Positions 10,812 to 22,593 of a DNA stretch of 56,480 bases are shown here, in pieces (position 1 is the stretch's first letter; every line of letters begins with the position of its first letter). Both the position numbers and the translations under genes were made by a program. Location: the NCBI GenBank assembly GCA_010015745.1, contig ML978315.1, positions 1 through 56,480 on the forward strand. Direction: 5' to 3'. Source of the DNA: Setomelanomma holmii (taxonomy: Eukaryota > Ascomycota > Dothideomycetes > Pleosporales > Phaeosphaeriaceae). Under the pieces are notes generated by a model, which had not been told where the DNA came from, did not search any database, and worked only from the letters and a program-made list of their open reading frames with translations.

Positions 10812-11449
10812 TGCCCTCATCATCTTCGATGATCTCAGGTAAGTCCTCGAGCATAACATCCAAGCAATCGTATAGTTTGGTAGACACGTTCAGAAAGGTC
10901 CTAGAGTCGCTTACGTGCGGGTCAAAGTTTTGGGTGGCGCACCGCTGCGCAGGATGGCCGACAAAGAATGTGATCGTTGGGTACAATCTCGCTGGTAATG
11001 TGCGATGGATGCGCAGAGCCACGCAAGCGTATTTCTGCGAAGAACTCGATTGCGTACACCAGAGGATGGAGTATGCATATTGCGACCTCCTCCATGATGC
11101 TCGGCTCGAGGTGCGATGGCGCACGTTTTTCGCGATCAATGATCGCCTGCCCGTCGATCTCATTGAGATGGTTGTGGAAGCAACACTTGAGGCCAAGGGA
11201 TGGAGGCAATCATGGGTCGCCGACACTGGATTGCAACTGAGAAGGAGGCACGGAATGGTTTGTGCACAAGCTCGCAATTCCCGACGCGACGGTCTTCACT
11301 ATGACTATTTTTCGGATGACGTATCGCTGGCCTCTAAGGAGTCCAACTGCTTCTATGACACTTGGGACATCGAATCGGAGTACAATTCAAGCCAAGCAAG
11401 TAGTCTAGGGTTGGAGGAAGATAGCGCGGCTTCTTCGCAAGACGAATGA
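10812..11449 (+). CDS. Unknown protein, possible F-box-like segment
   Basis: An open frame of about 212 codons; the first ATG is a few codons in (near 10830). The middle (RWRTFFAINDRLPVDLIEMVVEATLEAK, shortened here) has the spacing of an F-box-like helix, and the C-terminus is acidic and Ser-rich. No other domain is recognised. A GTAAGT lies just after the first ATG, so the true 5' structure may differ. It could be a real gene of unknown role or a chance ORF. Confidence 0.4.
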
Positions 11450-11688
11450 CACCGATGACGAAAGTGTAAGCGAGAGTGATCGATGGTCATAAGGGCGCCA
11501 ACAATTGTCTGCCTCGGGCATTGAGCACTATCGTTAACAGCGACTTGCTTAAGTTACCTCGTTGCCCATACTGCTTCGGCCAGCATTATGATTAGCCAAT
11601 GAAATCACACTCGTCGATCGAGAGTTGCCGTTTTGGGACGCAGCTCTTTAGCCGGCTTCGCGTTCGTTGGTCAGACCTACCGCACCGC
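11450..11688. other. Intergenic region before the small secreted protein
   Basis: Together with the 5' leader to 11886 this is about 440 bp without a supported coding region. The open frame from 11599 only becomes protein-like from ATG 11887. Confidence 0.35.
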
Positions 11689-11695
11689 TATATAG
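11689..11695 (+). promoter_or_regulatory. Possible TATA box
   Basis: TATATAG, about 190 bp before ATG 11887 of the small secreted protein; it implies a long leader if used. Confidence 0.35.
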
Positions 11696-11886
11696 AACCT
11701 CATAAGTACAAATTGCGCCGCGTACTGGATTGCGAAATGTTCGGTATTGAGCCGCGTGGCGCAATGCAATCATTCAAAAGTCGCAGGATCCCGCTGCATC
11801 TTCGATTCGCGATCTTGGCTTTCAACTTTTGGACGACCTTTGAACGTCCGTCCAACACACGTCGCATTCCCAACCTTAGGAGCAAG

Positions 11887-12168
11887 ATGAAGGTCGCAAT
11901 CGTCGCGATCGTCTTCGCGACGGTCGTCGCAGCCAACCCATACCCATGGGCCGCGCCACAAGCCAGTGTTCTTCCTGCGCCGAGTAGCACACATAATGGC
12001 ACACACAAGGGCAACCGAACGAGGAAGAACCCACACAAAGAGCCTATACCTACCTTTACAACGGGTTGCGAGTGTCAGAAGCCTGTTGTGCCTATTAATC
12101 TGCTGGATGCAAATGAGGTGAGGACGATTCTGGATGATTCCCACGGCATGGCTAATGCAGCTGACTAG
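11887..12168 (+). CDS. Small secreted protein
   Basis: 93 codons from ATG 11887 to TAG. The first 16 or so residues (MKVAIVAIVFATVVAA) are a clean signal peptide; the following NPYPWAAPQ is a likely cleavage region. The mature part of about 75 residues is rich in Asn, Thr and basic residues, with two possible N-glycosylation sites (NGT, NRT) and a CEC pair. The C-terminal half (PVVPINLLDANEVRTILDDS) is amphipathic. I recognise no family. I chose this ATG over the longer open frame from 11599 because only here does a signal peptide begin. Small size and secretion make it effector-like, but Cys content is low. Confidence 0.6.
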   Translation: MKVAIVAIVFATVVAANPYPWAAPQASVLPAPSSTHNGTHKGNRTRKNPHKEPIPTFTTGCECQKPVVPINLLDANEVRTILDDSHGMANAAD

Positions 12169-12509
12169 CGATGTTTGATGGAGCATGCGGCGGCCATAGG
12201 ATGCTTTATTGGCTCAGGTGGCAGCTGTCCATCGCCTGCACCTGCCTGCGGCTTGGGAGTGCTGGATGCCACACCATTCACTCATTGAAGTCAATAGGGT
12301 GAAGACCGACGAATCAGAAAGACGTTGGCAAAGAAGCCACTGGATTGTTTCATTTCTCGCGATTTTAGCCATGAGTGGAAAAAAGGCCTATAAGCGAAGA
12401 TTCTCACAAGCAGCGTCGCTCGCGTAAGCAATATACCGTTCAAGCCAAGCAGCCAATCCATTTCCTATCCCACGCCTCCCTTTCTTCTTTCAGCTATGCC
12501 CGTCTTGAC
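12169..12509. other. Gap between convergent genes
   Basis: About 340 bp between the 3' ends of the secreted-protein gene and the next minus-strand gene. No gene seen. Confidence 0.4.
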
Positions 12510-14982
12510 CTACTCCGCCTTCAATCGCTTCTCGCTTCCACCAGCCTCGTTCTCGGCCGCCCTTTTTCCAGCAGTCTTCACCCTCTTCCTGTCTTCTTTC
12601 AAGATCTTGCTATACCTGCCCATCACTTCCTTGTCAGGATCACCGACTTCGCCAGGCTCAATTAGTGTCTTCAAGCCAGCAATTCCAATCAGCTCCGGAA
12701 CATCGCTCAGTCGTACATCATATCGACCCTCTTCTCTGCACCACTTCAAGACTGCCGTGAGCGGGCCTGCATCAGGTCCTTCGGGAAGATGCTTGAGCCC
12801 ATGGTTGAGTCCAAGAAGTGGATAATCGGTAAGCTCCCAAACAGTGTAAGTCCAATCCTCAGCTGTATACGTCGGAGCCTCATCATCTTTGCCGCGGTCG
12901 ATTCTGGCACGCTTCCTGGTACTGTCTTCCGCAGTCACAGTTGTATAGAACATGTGCTCACTGATGCTACTGTTTGTTGGTGCAGTATCGCTTCCAAGTC
13001 CACGAGTATAGTTGATGAGGTTCCCGACATCTGCCGCCTTGAGCCCAGCGCGCACGTAACGGTCCCCCCCTTTGCGCCACTGATAATGGGTAGGGAAGTA
13101 GCTCACAAGCTCGATGAGGGTGATCTTGATGTCTTTGAGAAGAGCGATGTTGACATGCACAGGCGTAGCCACACTCCTGAAGGAGCAAAACTCCCGACCG
13201 TTCTGCCTTAACAGGTAGGAGGCAAGTGGATCTTTAGGATGATCGACGACGTTCTTGAAGACTGCGCCCATGAGGCTAGGAATCGGTGCTTTAATCTTGC
13301 GGCTCGAGAGTCGGATCTTAGTACCACGCCAGGTCTTCGTCGAAGATGGGTTGAAAGGCGTGTCTGGGCATGTCTGGTGGTGTTTGAGCCATCGCCAAGC
13401 ATCCTCAATGTCGACAATGTCGTCAGGACAGTCGCGCGACTTGAGGTATAGCGGGGCGGCAACGACGGTCTTAGTGGTGCTGAGTGATCTGCGACGCTTA
13501 CCCGGCGATTCATCGCCATCACCTGTAGGCCTGCCGTCAAGCGTCTCGCCCTCGGCAAACGGCAAGACCCAGTCGACACATTCGAAATTATACACCTCGT
13601 CCGAGCCATCGCTATACGCGGTCATATCCGGCAATAGTCCAGCCTCAGGATGCGCTTCGCCACCAGGGACGTATTTGGCCAACCCACCTTGTTGAACTTC
13701 CTCGCAGGTCAACGGCATTGGGCCGATAGGCGTGAGTTTGAACGCCTGCTGATACGGATCGAACACGATGGGTAACAAGCTGGACCAAGTCACATGACGC
13801 CAACCCATTGGTAAGACCAGGGCAGGGACGGCGAAGACATTTGGGATACCGTTGACCATAGGTATGACGCAAGGATCGAAGAGCAAGCGTGGATCTAGCT
13901 CTGGGTAGCGATATGACGGGTGCGTTGAGCCTCCAGATGGATACTGCAACTCCCAAGACAACGTGAGCAGCGCGGGATTAGGATCAGGAGGGAGTTGGAC
14001 GACGGCATCGTTCGACAGACTTGAAGAGGGTGGGGAGGTGGGCTGTTCGGGCACTTCGATCGCTGTGGCTTTCTTCAGGGTCTTTGCGATAGTCATGCCG
14101 GTCTGGGTGGCTGCTCCAAATGCGTCAGTACGGGTACGATCGTGGACCAGGATGTGTTTGTGAACTTACTTTTGGCAGTCTCCTTCGTAGCAAGCCTGGT
14201 GCTGCGACGCGTTCCCGAAGGACTTTCTCTCGTGATCTCAGCAGCGATCTGCGCATCCCGGATTTGTTCTTGCATTCTCTCAAACTGTGTCAAAAAAGGC
14301 TCGTCTTCTTCTGATTCTTCGGTCTGATTGACCTCAGCACCACTCCTCTCGTGACGTGCTGATGATGGCTCGTCCTCCTCCGAAGGCTCTGCTTCGGTGA
14401 CTTCGAAAATACCTCGACGTATCTGCTGCTGCTGCTCTCCGAAACCGTCATCTTGTGTGTTCGTAGCAAGGTCAACGAGCTCGGCTGCTGCGTTCTCTGT
14501 CGCATTCCTGCATCTCGTGTCGACGCTGCTAGTCTTCTGAACAACGTTAATCGTGTCGCTCTCACCGTCGCTCTTGCTCCATCTACTACCGAAGCAGCTG
14601 AAGCTTGGAGTGCTAGGCGTTAAGAGACCGAAGATGTTCGAGAACGATGGTTGTGCGCAAGGCGTAGAGGGCGTGCTGATAGCGTCTTCAGAGCTACGGC
14701 CGGGTGAGTCTGGTATCTCTGGGATGATGGAAGTTTTCCAGGACTTTTCGCCATGCGAGATGGTACTGTCTATATCACGACTATTAGCATCGTCAATACC
14801 ACAACACTCGTATGGGATGGCTTACCAGACTCGTACCGACGACCGCGCGAAGGCGACGGCGTACGATAGGAACGATTCATAGCGATCGAGACCTTTGCAA
14901 CTTCAGTGTTGAGCGGTGCGGATTTGGCACATGGCTGTTGCTCAATCGTCGGCGATTGAGCCGTCTCCAGGGAACTACTCAT
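12510..14982 (-). CDS. Unknown 786-residue protein
   Basis: Three exons, 14982-14826, 14769-14170 and 14113-12510, keep frame and give 786 residues; introns are 56 bp each with GTAAG donors. The N-terminal 250 residues are Ser-rich and acidic (EEDEP repeats, QQQQ run) and look disordered, with a basic RRSTRLATKETAK patch. The C-terminal two thirds are globular-looking, with WELQYPSG, VHVNIALLKDIKITLIELV and WRKGGDRYVRAG, and end in a basic tail (KRVKTAGKRAAENEAGGSEK) that could be a nuclear signal. I do not recognise a domain. The start was chosen as the first ATG of the frame (14982). The coding quality is good throughout and no break is visible. Confidence 0.75.
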
Positions 14983-15555
14983 CTTGCTGTTAGCCAAGCT
15001 GCACTACGCGTTACAAATTAGCAAAAACGATGAAAGTGAGGATGAGGGTGGGATGCTCTGGAGATGTCGTTTTGTACCTGGCTATCGCAGCCGCAGCTCT
15101 GCTTCAGTGCCGCCTTCACCTCGACTTGCCACTTTAGTGTGTGCTATGATAGGCTTAGCGCCATGTTGAGATGTAGGTGCGATTGCAAGTACTTAATGCC
15201 TGGAGGTGCGCATTTTATTGGTGGGTTGTGACTGATTGAGATGGAAGAAAGATGGAACCATGCGACGATTAAAGGGCGTGCTTGGAGAGCCAGCGATACG
15301 ACAAGATATTGCGGAAATTCAAAAAGAATCATGAAACCTGTTTCGAACGACAAGACGGGAAGGTTGCATGCAGGATAACTTAGATTGGAAGACGGGGATG
15401 TGCGGCCGAAAGATCGTATGAGAAATGACATGCACAGACTTTCAGGTTGCAAGCGTCAGGTTCAGATGCGTATTGACAAAGGCCTTATACTAATGATAAT
15501 CCAACATATCTCATGCTGGCTAAGGCACGTTTCGATCCGAGTGTGTATCCGATAT
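14983..15555. other. Intergenic, promoter of the unknown 786-residue gene
   Basis: No coding region supported. Contains the upstream region of the preceding minus gene and the 3' flank of the carboxypeptidase gene. Confidence 0.4.
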
Positions 15556-17024
15556 TTAGAGCGTCAGGATTGCCGGCCCTTCGCCATTGAAGAACTCCTC
15601 GTCTAGCAAGCTCAGCAGCACCTGCTGCCCAACCCACTGCCCCTCCACAGTCGGCCTAATCCTCTCTGGAGGTAGCACGAAGCCGAAGTCACCATAATCG
15701 GGCAGCTCAATCGTGTACGAGAACTCCGCGAGACTAATGGTGTAAATATGGTCCACCGACGAGCCGGTGGTCGGGTAAAGCACTACACCACTAGGTCCAA
15801 AAGTGAACGTCGTTGCATTGGTCGACTCGGCACGGATAGCTTCGCTCACAAGTACAGCAGCTTTCGTCCATTTGCCAAGCTGGGGAGCATACAGCGTCTC
15901 CTTGTGTCTGAATGGCGAGAGGATGAGTCGTGAGTAGCTGTGCCAGTCGATGAAGAGCTTGATGCCTTGAGCATCGCGGGTTTTGCGGACAAAGTCATCA
16001 AGACCACCATTTTCGGGAGCATCGCGCGGCACGACGCCGCGGTAAGTCTGCGAGCATGGGTTAGGCGACGCGCCCCGCGGTTCAGCGTCCCAATTCGTCT
16101 CCCAGTTGCGGTTGACATCTCGACCGAAGCATGTCTGATTTGGCGCATTTGCTGGTGGTGGCTGGCGATTCTTGCGCCAGGGACGCTCATTGGTCTGTGA
16201 GTACACAAAGCCTGCAAAATGTTAGCATGGGTACATATCACCGCAAGAAACCGTTGCCTACCATCGGGTTTGACGAAGGGAAAGATGTAAAAGTCGTAGT
16301 TATTCAAGAAGGCTTGCGTGATATTGTTGCCCGACATGTAGCCCTCGACGAGCTGTTGCGCGACATATTCGATGATCCTGGAGAATATAAGTCGTGGTTA
16401 CTTGACACTTTTCTAGGAGAACATACGGTGTTGCGATCCATTCGCGAGCGTGAACCGTTCCATGATAAAGCACAGCAGGCTTTCTTGGACCGCCAGCACC
16501 CCATAAGTGTAATCCGAAAATGTCGCGTCCCTCGTACGACGTTCCAGAACTGGTCAAATTTGACTGGTTCGAGAAAGAACCCTGCAAATCGCGCCACCAC
16601 TCTACATGCTGTTCACGGCATCAGAAAGGCTAGAGAGGAGTTCCTGATGATAACCTACATCTGCGTACGGATGGTAGCTATCGAACCAAGGGTCCTGAGA
16701 GTCATTCGATTGTCTCCAATTCTTTCTCTTGACAACATATTCTTTCGCAATCGACTCGCCCAGATCTGCATGCAAGACGCGTGTCTTAAGTCGCAAAGCT
16801 TCGAAAGTGGCTATCTGGCCGCGAGGAATGACCACATCGAGGTTCCCATGGGCTTGATCCCAAGTATCAGAAGCAATACCCGCAAGCCGCTCGTGAATTG
16901 ATGCAATGTTACGACCGGCCTTGATGCGATAGACCTTAGAGCCATCGTATGCACTCGCAGGAGAGCTGCGAAGAGATGCAGCTGTAGCAAGCAGAAGCCA
17001 AAGCAAACTGAGTGCGAGCTTCAT
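15556..17024 (-). CDS. Secreted M14 zinc carboxypeptidase with propeptide
   Basis: Four exons, 17024-16659, 16608-16427, 16377-16262 and 16211-15556, join in frame to 439 residues; all introns are GT..AG of about 50 bp. It removes C-terminal amino acids from peptides outside the cell. A signal peptide (MKLALSLLWLLLATAASL) is followed by an activation propeptide (YRIKAGRNIASIHERLAG), then the M14A catalytic domain: HGTVHAREW (zinc His and Glu), FPFVKPDG, CFGRDVNRNW (substrate Arg), FIDWHSYSRLIL (third zinc ligand His) and FSYTIELPDYG (catalytic Glu). Key residues are all present. The exon 1 junction was placed so that YAD joins HVEWWRDLQ, which restores the family pattern. Specificity (A- or B-type) was not determined. 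Confidence 0.9.
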
Positions 17025-17675
17025 GGCGGTCGAGCCTCTTCGAATACGAAACCAGGCTCGAAACCAGAGTTCACAGTCTGTAGAGAAGAGTCGTCCTCGT
17101 TTTATATGGCACTAAGCCATCCGGCTGAACCGTGTCACCCTTATCGGCACTGCGTAGACGCGGGCTACTTTGAGGCGATGATGATGAACATAAGCAACAT
17201 AACGTGCGCAGCTAAAGGCTTGTCTACCTTCCAACGATGCGGATGAACATGAATACGGTCTGTTCTTGGGATGTGTACAAGGTCACTTTAAGCTTGACCT
17301 GCCACTTTTGCTTTAGCCACTCTGGGCATTTTCTTTTGCGCAAGGGGTCGAAACGTCATCTTGCCGACTCTTGGTGACCAGAACCAATCTTCGGTGTGGA
17401 AAGGAATGTTCAAGTGCTGGTTGCGACATTGCGGACGTAGGTGCTGCGAGACGGCGTGCTTTGCGCAGGTTGTGCCTGCGCGCCAGATCGAGGTAATAGA
17501 CCTCGGGATGCATGATATAAGTATGAAGTGATCGAAGACGCCATGAAGGAGAGACCACAAGAAGTTCTCGTCGGCCCAAGCTTCAATACGAGGCTCAAGC
17601 AAAGTTGTGCTATGGTGTTGCTAGAGGTCCGAATTCGTGACCTCAGGAGCGACGCGTCGCTTTGAAATAGCGCTA
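17025..17675. other. Intergenic, no supported gene
   Basis: Overlapping open frames on the minus strand at 17288-17602 compete with one another and match nothing I know. The right end abuts the TA target of a transposon. Confidence 0.35.
17100..17106 (-). promoter_or_regulatory. TATA box of the carboxypeptidase gene
   Basis: TATAAAA on the minus strand, about 76 bp before ATG 17024. Confidence 0.5.
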
Positions 17676-19792
17676 ACGTGGCTCACCACCGAGCGCACGT
17701 CCCGCCCGAACGCACACAACACCAAATTTTGCCGAAATTTCAACTAATTGTTTCTCCACCAATATGGCAGGTATTGAGGCTGCACTTACAGTGTTAGAAT
17801 CGCTAAAGCTTGGAGATTGTTTTACATATACATTATATGCCAATAAATACAACTGTAACCGTTCTACACTATCGAAGAGGCACAGAGGGGTGCAAGAAGC
17901 GCGTACAACTAAGCTTGCAAATGGCCGCCTACTTAACAACGCGCAAGAGAGGCAGCTTGTACAATACATCCACGATCTTGTAGGCCGCGGCCTGCCTCTA
18001 TCTCGTCCTATGATACGGAACTTTGCTCAGGAAATCTCACAGCAGCATGTAGGGAAAAACTGGACCGATCGCTTCGTCAAAAGACACCAAATTGAGCTCG
18101 TCTCTCACTGGGCTACTGGCCTCGACCGTAACCGCTTTAAAGCTGAATCTGCCTTCAAGTATAGCCTCTACTTTGAGCTTTTCAAGCGAAAGATAGAGCA
18201 ATATGACGTAGACAGTCGGCATATATACAGTATGGACGAGAAGGGCTTCTTGATCAGCGTCCTGTCAAAGATGAAGCGGATCTTCTCTAAGGCAGCTTAC
18301 GAGCAGGGCAAGCTTAAGCAAATCGTTCAGGATGGCAATTGTGAGTGGATTACTACTATAGCTTGCATCTGCGCCGATGGTACTGCGCTTACGCCTGCTC
18401 TAATCTACCAGGCTCAATCTGGAGCCATACAAGACACCTGGTTGCAGGACTTTAAGCCAGAATCTCACTGCGCCTTCTTTACAAGCTCACCTTCTGGATA
18501 GACCAACCACGATATGGGACTCGCCTGGCTTAAGCAGGTATTCGATTGCAAGACAAAGGCAAAGGCGCGCTCCTCTTACAGGCTCCTCATCCTTGATGGC
18601 CACGGCTCTCATGTAACGATGGATTTCATTAAGTATTGCGACGAGAATAAGATCCTGCTATTAGTATTCCCACCTCATAGCACTCACACGCTACAACCGC
18701 TTGATATGGTTATGTTCTTGCCACTAGCAGCCTCGTACAAAGCGGAGCTCTCTGCCTTCCTTGATCACGTCCAAGGCCTTACTAGTATCATGAAAAGAGA
18801 CTTCTTCAAGCTTTTTTACGCCGCCTGGAGCTCTACCTTCACTGAGAGACTCATCTGTACAGCCTTTGAAGCTACAGGTATTGCGCCCTTCAACCCAGAC
18901 GTCATCATCTCCAGGTTCACAGCACAGCCAGTAGACGTCCCAAGGCCAACTTCAAGCGGCTCATCAACCTCAGTAATGAGCGCAAGTGACTGGAGAAAAA
19001 TTGAGCAATTGCTACGAGAGGCTGTAGACGGTATTTACGATGAGAGAGCAAAGAAGCTTAGCCGAACAATCCACACAATCACAGCCGAAAATACGCTTCT
19101 AGAGCATGAGAACAACAACCTCAAAGAGGCTCTAGCTAATGAGAAGAAGCTTAGGCAGCGTGGCAAAGCTCTGCTGCTTGAGCCACCAGCAGAATACGAT
19201 GGAGGAGCGATCTTCTGGTCACCTAATAAGGTAGCGCAAGCTCGTCTCAAGCAAGAGCAAAAGGACCTCAAAGAACAGGAGGTACAACACCAAAAGAGCG
19301 AGGCAATAAAGCTTAGAAAGCGACAAAAGCTTGCTAAAGCTCAGCTGCTTGAAGAGCGTGGTCTTAACAAGCTTCAAGCGAAGGAGAAGCGGGAGGCAGA
19401 AGCTGCTACAAAAGAGGCTAGTAAGCAGGACAAGAAGCTTGCTCATGAGCTTAAGAAACAACTCTAAAGCGACATCAATCATGCTAAAAAGAGTAAGAGG
19501 CAAAGCCTTAAAGCTCCTAAAGTTACTAAGGTCGTCGTTGTTGATGAGGAGCCTGCAGACGTAGAGGAAGCGGCTCATTGGGTTGCCCGTTCTGGCCGAA
19601 TGATTAAGCCACCTAAGAAGCTTTACTTGTAATATAAAATTCTTAATCTACTATACGTTACAATATAATTGCAGCACTAAAAGATCCTGTGATAAAAGCT
19701 GCTGTACGTGGCTCAATAACCTCATCTTTGTGGGTGGGATCCGACAAAATTCGTGCGTTGGGTGGGGACGTGCGCTCGGTGGTGAGCCACGT
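17676..19792 (+). mobile_element. Fot-like (Tc1/mariner, pogo clade) element with TIRs and TA duplication
   Basis: The ends are inverted repeats: 17676-17715 reads ACGTGGCTCACCACCGAGCG onwards, and the reverse complement of 19753-19792 matches it, identical for the first 28 bases and similar for about 12 more. Both ends are flanked by TA (17674-17675, 19793-19794), the usual target of this superfamily. Total length is 2,117 bp and it encloses one transposase frame. The right TA is shared with the next element. Confidence 0.9.
17764..19632 (+). pseudogene. Fot-like DDE transposase with two nonsense codons
   Basis: One frame of 623 codons from ATG 17764 to TAA 19630-19632, interrupted by TAG 18499-18501 and TAA 19465-19467. 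Order: N-terminal helix-turn-helix (Psq-like), CENP-B/Tc5-type HTH, DDE_1 domain (SMDEKGFLIS, ILDGHGSHVTMDF, THTLQPLDM), then a Lys/Glu-rich coiled-coil tail. The intact relative at 28278 has Trp at the TAG position (SSPSGWTNND), so TGG changed to TAG, a G-to-A change at CpA on the other strand. The TAA fits CAA to TAA. Both are RIP-type changes. The catalytic triad itself is still present. Confidence 0.88.
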
Positions 19793-19794
19793 TA

Positions 19795-21942
19795 CCGTGG
19801 GCGTCGGCGCAACGAGCCACTCGTGGTGCGGACCCACCCCAACGCTAAAAGCCCACCCACAAAGATGAGGCTGCACTGTCACCCACAATAGCTGTTATTA
19901 CGAGATTTTGTGGCGGAGTATTAAAGTGATACTTATGATCAATTTGGGCTACAAAACTTGGTAGGCAGCTTGATAGGGCGGCCCTTGGTGGTGGTTTTCG
20001 TTGGTGGTGTTGATGGTGAAGGGTCACCACCACCACCACCACCTTTAGCAGGCTGCACAACCCGCATACGCTTTCGCGCACGCGCAGGCTTCTGTGAGGC
20101 TGCTCTCTTGCCTCTTTGAGATGATTGTATAGCTTTTTGGGCGGTTACAGCCTCTCTGTCCTCCTGTTTCTTGCGCTTGGTTTCAGCTCTCTCTGCTGCT
20201 ACTCTTTCCTTCTCTCTCTCTCTCTCTCCACCTTGGCTATCTCTCGCGCCACACGCTTCTCTTCTGCTTCTTTTTGCTTAAGCAAGGCAGCTTGAGCCTT
20301 AAGGTCCTTCATCCCAGCTTTCCTGAGGTTTTCCTCTTGCTCCTCTTGCTTCCTTACTCTCACGGAAGTTAGCCTCTCTAACCTTTCTTGGAGACCAAAG
20401 AACAGCACCACTATAGTACTCCTCACGCTGCTAAAGATCAAGGGTCCTTTCACTTCTTTTTGTGCTTCTTTTTGACTCTAAGAGACTGCCTTAAGCCGTC
20501 GTTTTCATAGTGTAAGAGGTCGTTCTCCACCTTAAGATGGTGGAGAGAAAGGGCGATCTTTTTCCCACTCTTCTCAGCCCCATCTTAGACTGCTTGCTCT
20601 ATAATTGATCTCATCTTTCTCCAATCACTCTCAGCAAGTATGGGAGAGCTTCTGGGTTGTTCTTCTTCTGGTGGTGTCTGTGGGCGGAATCTTTTAAGGA
20701 TAACGTCTCTCTCTATTGGCCACACCCTAGTAGCCTCAAAGGACTTGAGAATGAGGGCTCTCCTTGAAGGTGGAGGTCCACGCGGCCTAGAATAATAGAA
20801 AGAAGTATCCTTTCTTGACTAAGAGCAGCCCTTGGCTGATGTGAAGGTGGGTAACCAGCTCCGTAGTGTACGAGGTGGAGAGTGGCTTAAACATTACTAC
20901 ATTGAGTGGCTGAAGGCTGTGGGTTGAATGTGGAGGAAAGACAGCAAGGAGGATCTTGCTTTGGTCGCAATAGTTGACGAAATCCATGGTTACATGACTC
21001 CTATGGCCATCCACGATAAGAAGCCTCCACTTTGAGCGCGCTTTCTTCTTCGTGCAACGGTCAAAAACCTGCTTAAGCCAGGCCAATCCTATGTCGTTAT
21101 TCGTCCATCTAGAAGGTGATGAAGTGACAAAGACGTTGTGCTTTCAGACCTTGATATCCTCCACCCAGGTTGATTGTATATTGCCCAATTCAGCCTGGAA
21201 GATAAGGCCTAGGGGAAGAGGCTCTCCATCCGCGCAGACGCCTGCTAAGAGAGTCACCCACTCACGAGAGCCATCTTGGAGAGATTGCCTGACCTCTTTT
21301 GGTCTCCCACATCCTCTTTGAGAAGACTCTTTTCATCCTTGTTGTGATCCCAATCATGAAGCCCTTCTCGTCCATATTGTACCTGTGACGTGGCTCAATT
21401 TTATGCTCAACCATCTTCTGATGGAGGGTATCAAAGTACAACTTGTAGTTGTCCTCGCAGTCAGCGTGGTGGCGTACAGCGTCCATCCCTAACGTCCATT
21501 GTGTGATGAGACGGTCCTTGCTTCTCTTCAAAAAGCGACCCACCCAGCCCTCTCCCACATACTCTTGAGCAATCTCAGCAGCAAATCTGCGTATCATTTC
21601 ACGCATAGGAGGAAGCGCTCTCTTTGTTAGCCCTTCAATATACTCTACAAGATCTGCCTCTTGTTGTGGGGTGAGTTTCTGTTGGGAGGTATTCTTGACT
21701 GCTATTGGAGCCTGAATGCCCTTGCATCTTTGCGCCAGCATAGTTCTGTTAACTTTGAACGCCTCAGCGCACTTTTTAAACAGTAATTCTTCTCCTAGTT
21801 CTTGAGATTTCATTGCTGCAACTGCCTTGTCAATTGGTTCCATATTGGTAGAGATAACGTGTGTTGAGGTTGGTGTTGATTTCGTGTTATAATGTTGTGG
21901 TGGTTCGTTACCCCGCGTGGCTCGTCACGCCGACGCCCACGG
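19795..21942 (-). mobile_element. Second Fot-like element, abutting the first
   Basis: The left end (19795, CCGTGGGCGTCGGCG) and the reverse complement of the right end (21942) match over 26 bp with two transition differences. TA flanks lie at 19793-19794 and 21943-21944. Length is 2,148 bp with a minus-strand transposase inside. Its TIR sequence differs from that of the neighbour, so it is another subfamily. Simple repeats sit inside it: a CT run near 20213-20227 and a CAC run near 20026-20042. Confidence 0.88.
19939..21843 (-). pseudogene. Degenerate Fot-like DDE transposase
   Basis: Begins at ATG 21843 and is open to 21262 (HTH domains and RYNMDEKGFMIG), then the frame is lost near 21290. 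The DDE part resumes at 21086-20787 (LLIVDGHRSHVTMDF, THSLQPLNVVMF) and the coiled-coil tail is scattered through 20460-19939, ending in GRPIKLPTKF, the counterpart of GRAIKLPSKY in the intact copy. Two usually conserved positions differ: DGHGSH reads DGHRSH, and the third Asp in LQPLD reads Asn, both compatible with G-to-A change. Several frameshifts and stops make it non-functional. Confidence 0.8.
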
Positions 21943-21944
21943 TA

Positions 21945-22593
21945 GACCATATTGAGATTAAGTTAGCCGTATTCGAGCTTTGCCCGCCCCAGCAGAGATG
22001 CGTCCTCAATACTATACTCCATCCTCCGCATCTGCCAATACTTCTCGTCCCATCTCGTAATGGATCACCAAACCGCCAGATGCATTGCGTTGGGTACGTG
22101 CATGTCGTAAAAGCAACGGCCTCCACAAACGCAGGTCTGCTTTAACAAAATGGGCGATACAACTCAGCGTCGCGATGAGCAGTGCAGCCGGATCGCCGCC
22201 TATGTTAAGAGAGATGGAAGATGACTTTGCCTGGATACCCGTTGACAGCTCGTGGGGTAGCCGCTTGCGCAGGGATGCGAAGACATATTTTGACCGGCGT
22301 ATCGAGCGACAGCCATTTAGACGTCGTGGCTCATTGCCTACCAATGTGGAACGATTTTTAGGTCTCGAGAATCTTACGTTGTTGTTAGGTCGTCGCGGGC
22401 ACATCAGCAAGTATGAAATGATGTGCAGATGCACAATGCCCTGGAGCAAGCACGACAAGACTTTTACAATCGCGCTGTCAAAGACGGTGGAGGCGCTCTG
22501 CGAGGCCTAGTTACACAGGCTGCCTCTGCTGATGATCTGCGAAGATATTTTCAGCCTTCATCCGACCCTGCCCACAATCCTCAAGTCGAGGAC
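21945..22593. other. Possible gene remnant before the HET pseudogene
   Basis: An open frame from ATG 22174 (MEDDFAWIPVDSSWG) shifts to another frame near 22430 (HNALEQARQDFYNRAVK). Joined, they read like one helical protein segment, but I recognise no family and cannot tell whether it was an N-terminal part of the HET gene or a separate fragment. Confidence 0.35.

Noticed and set aside
12496..12825. + strand ORFs at the 3' end of the unknown 786-residue gene
   Set aside because: Antisense of a spliced gene with good phase agreement; no domain.
17288..17602. Cluster of overlapping minus-strand ORFs
   Set aside because: Three frames overlap with no recognisable motif, signal peptide or splice structure; coding status cannot be decided.
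20026..20042. CAC run as a His-tag-like or regulatory feature
   Set aside because: It is a simple repeat in the coding tail of a dead transposase.
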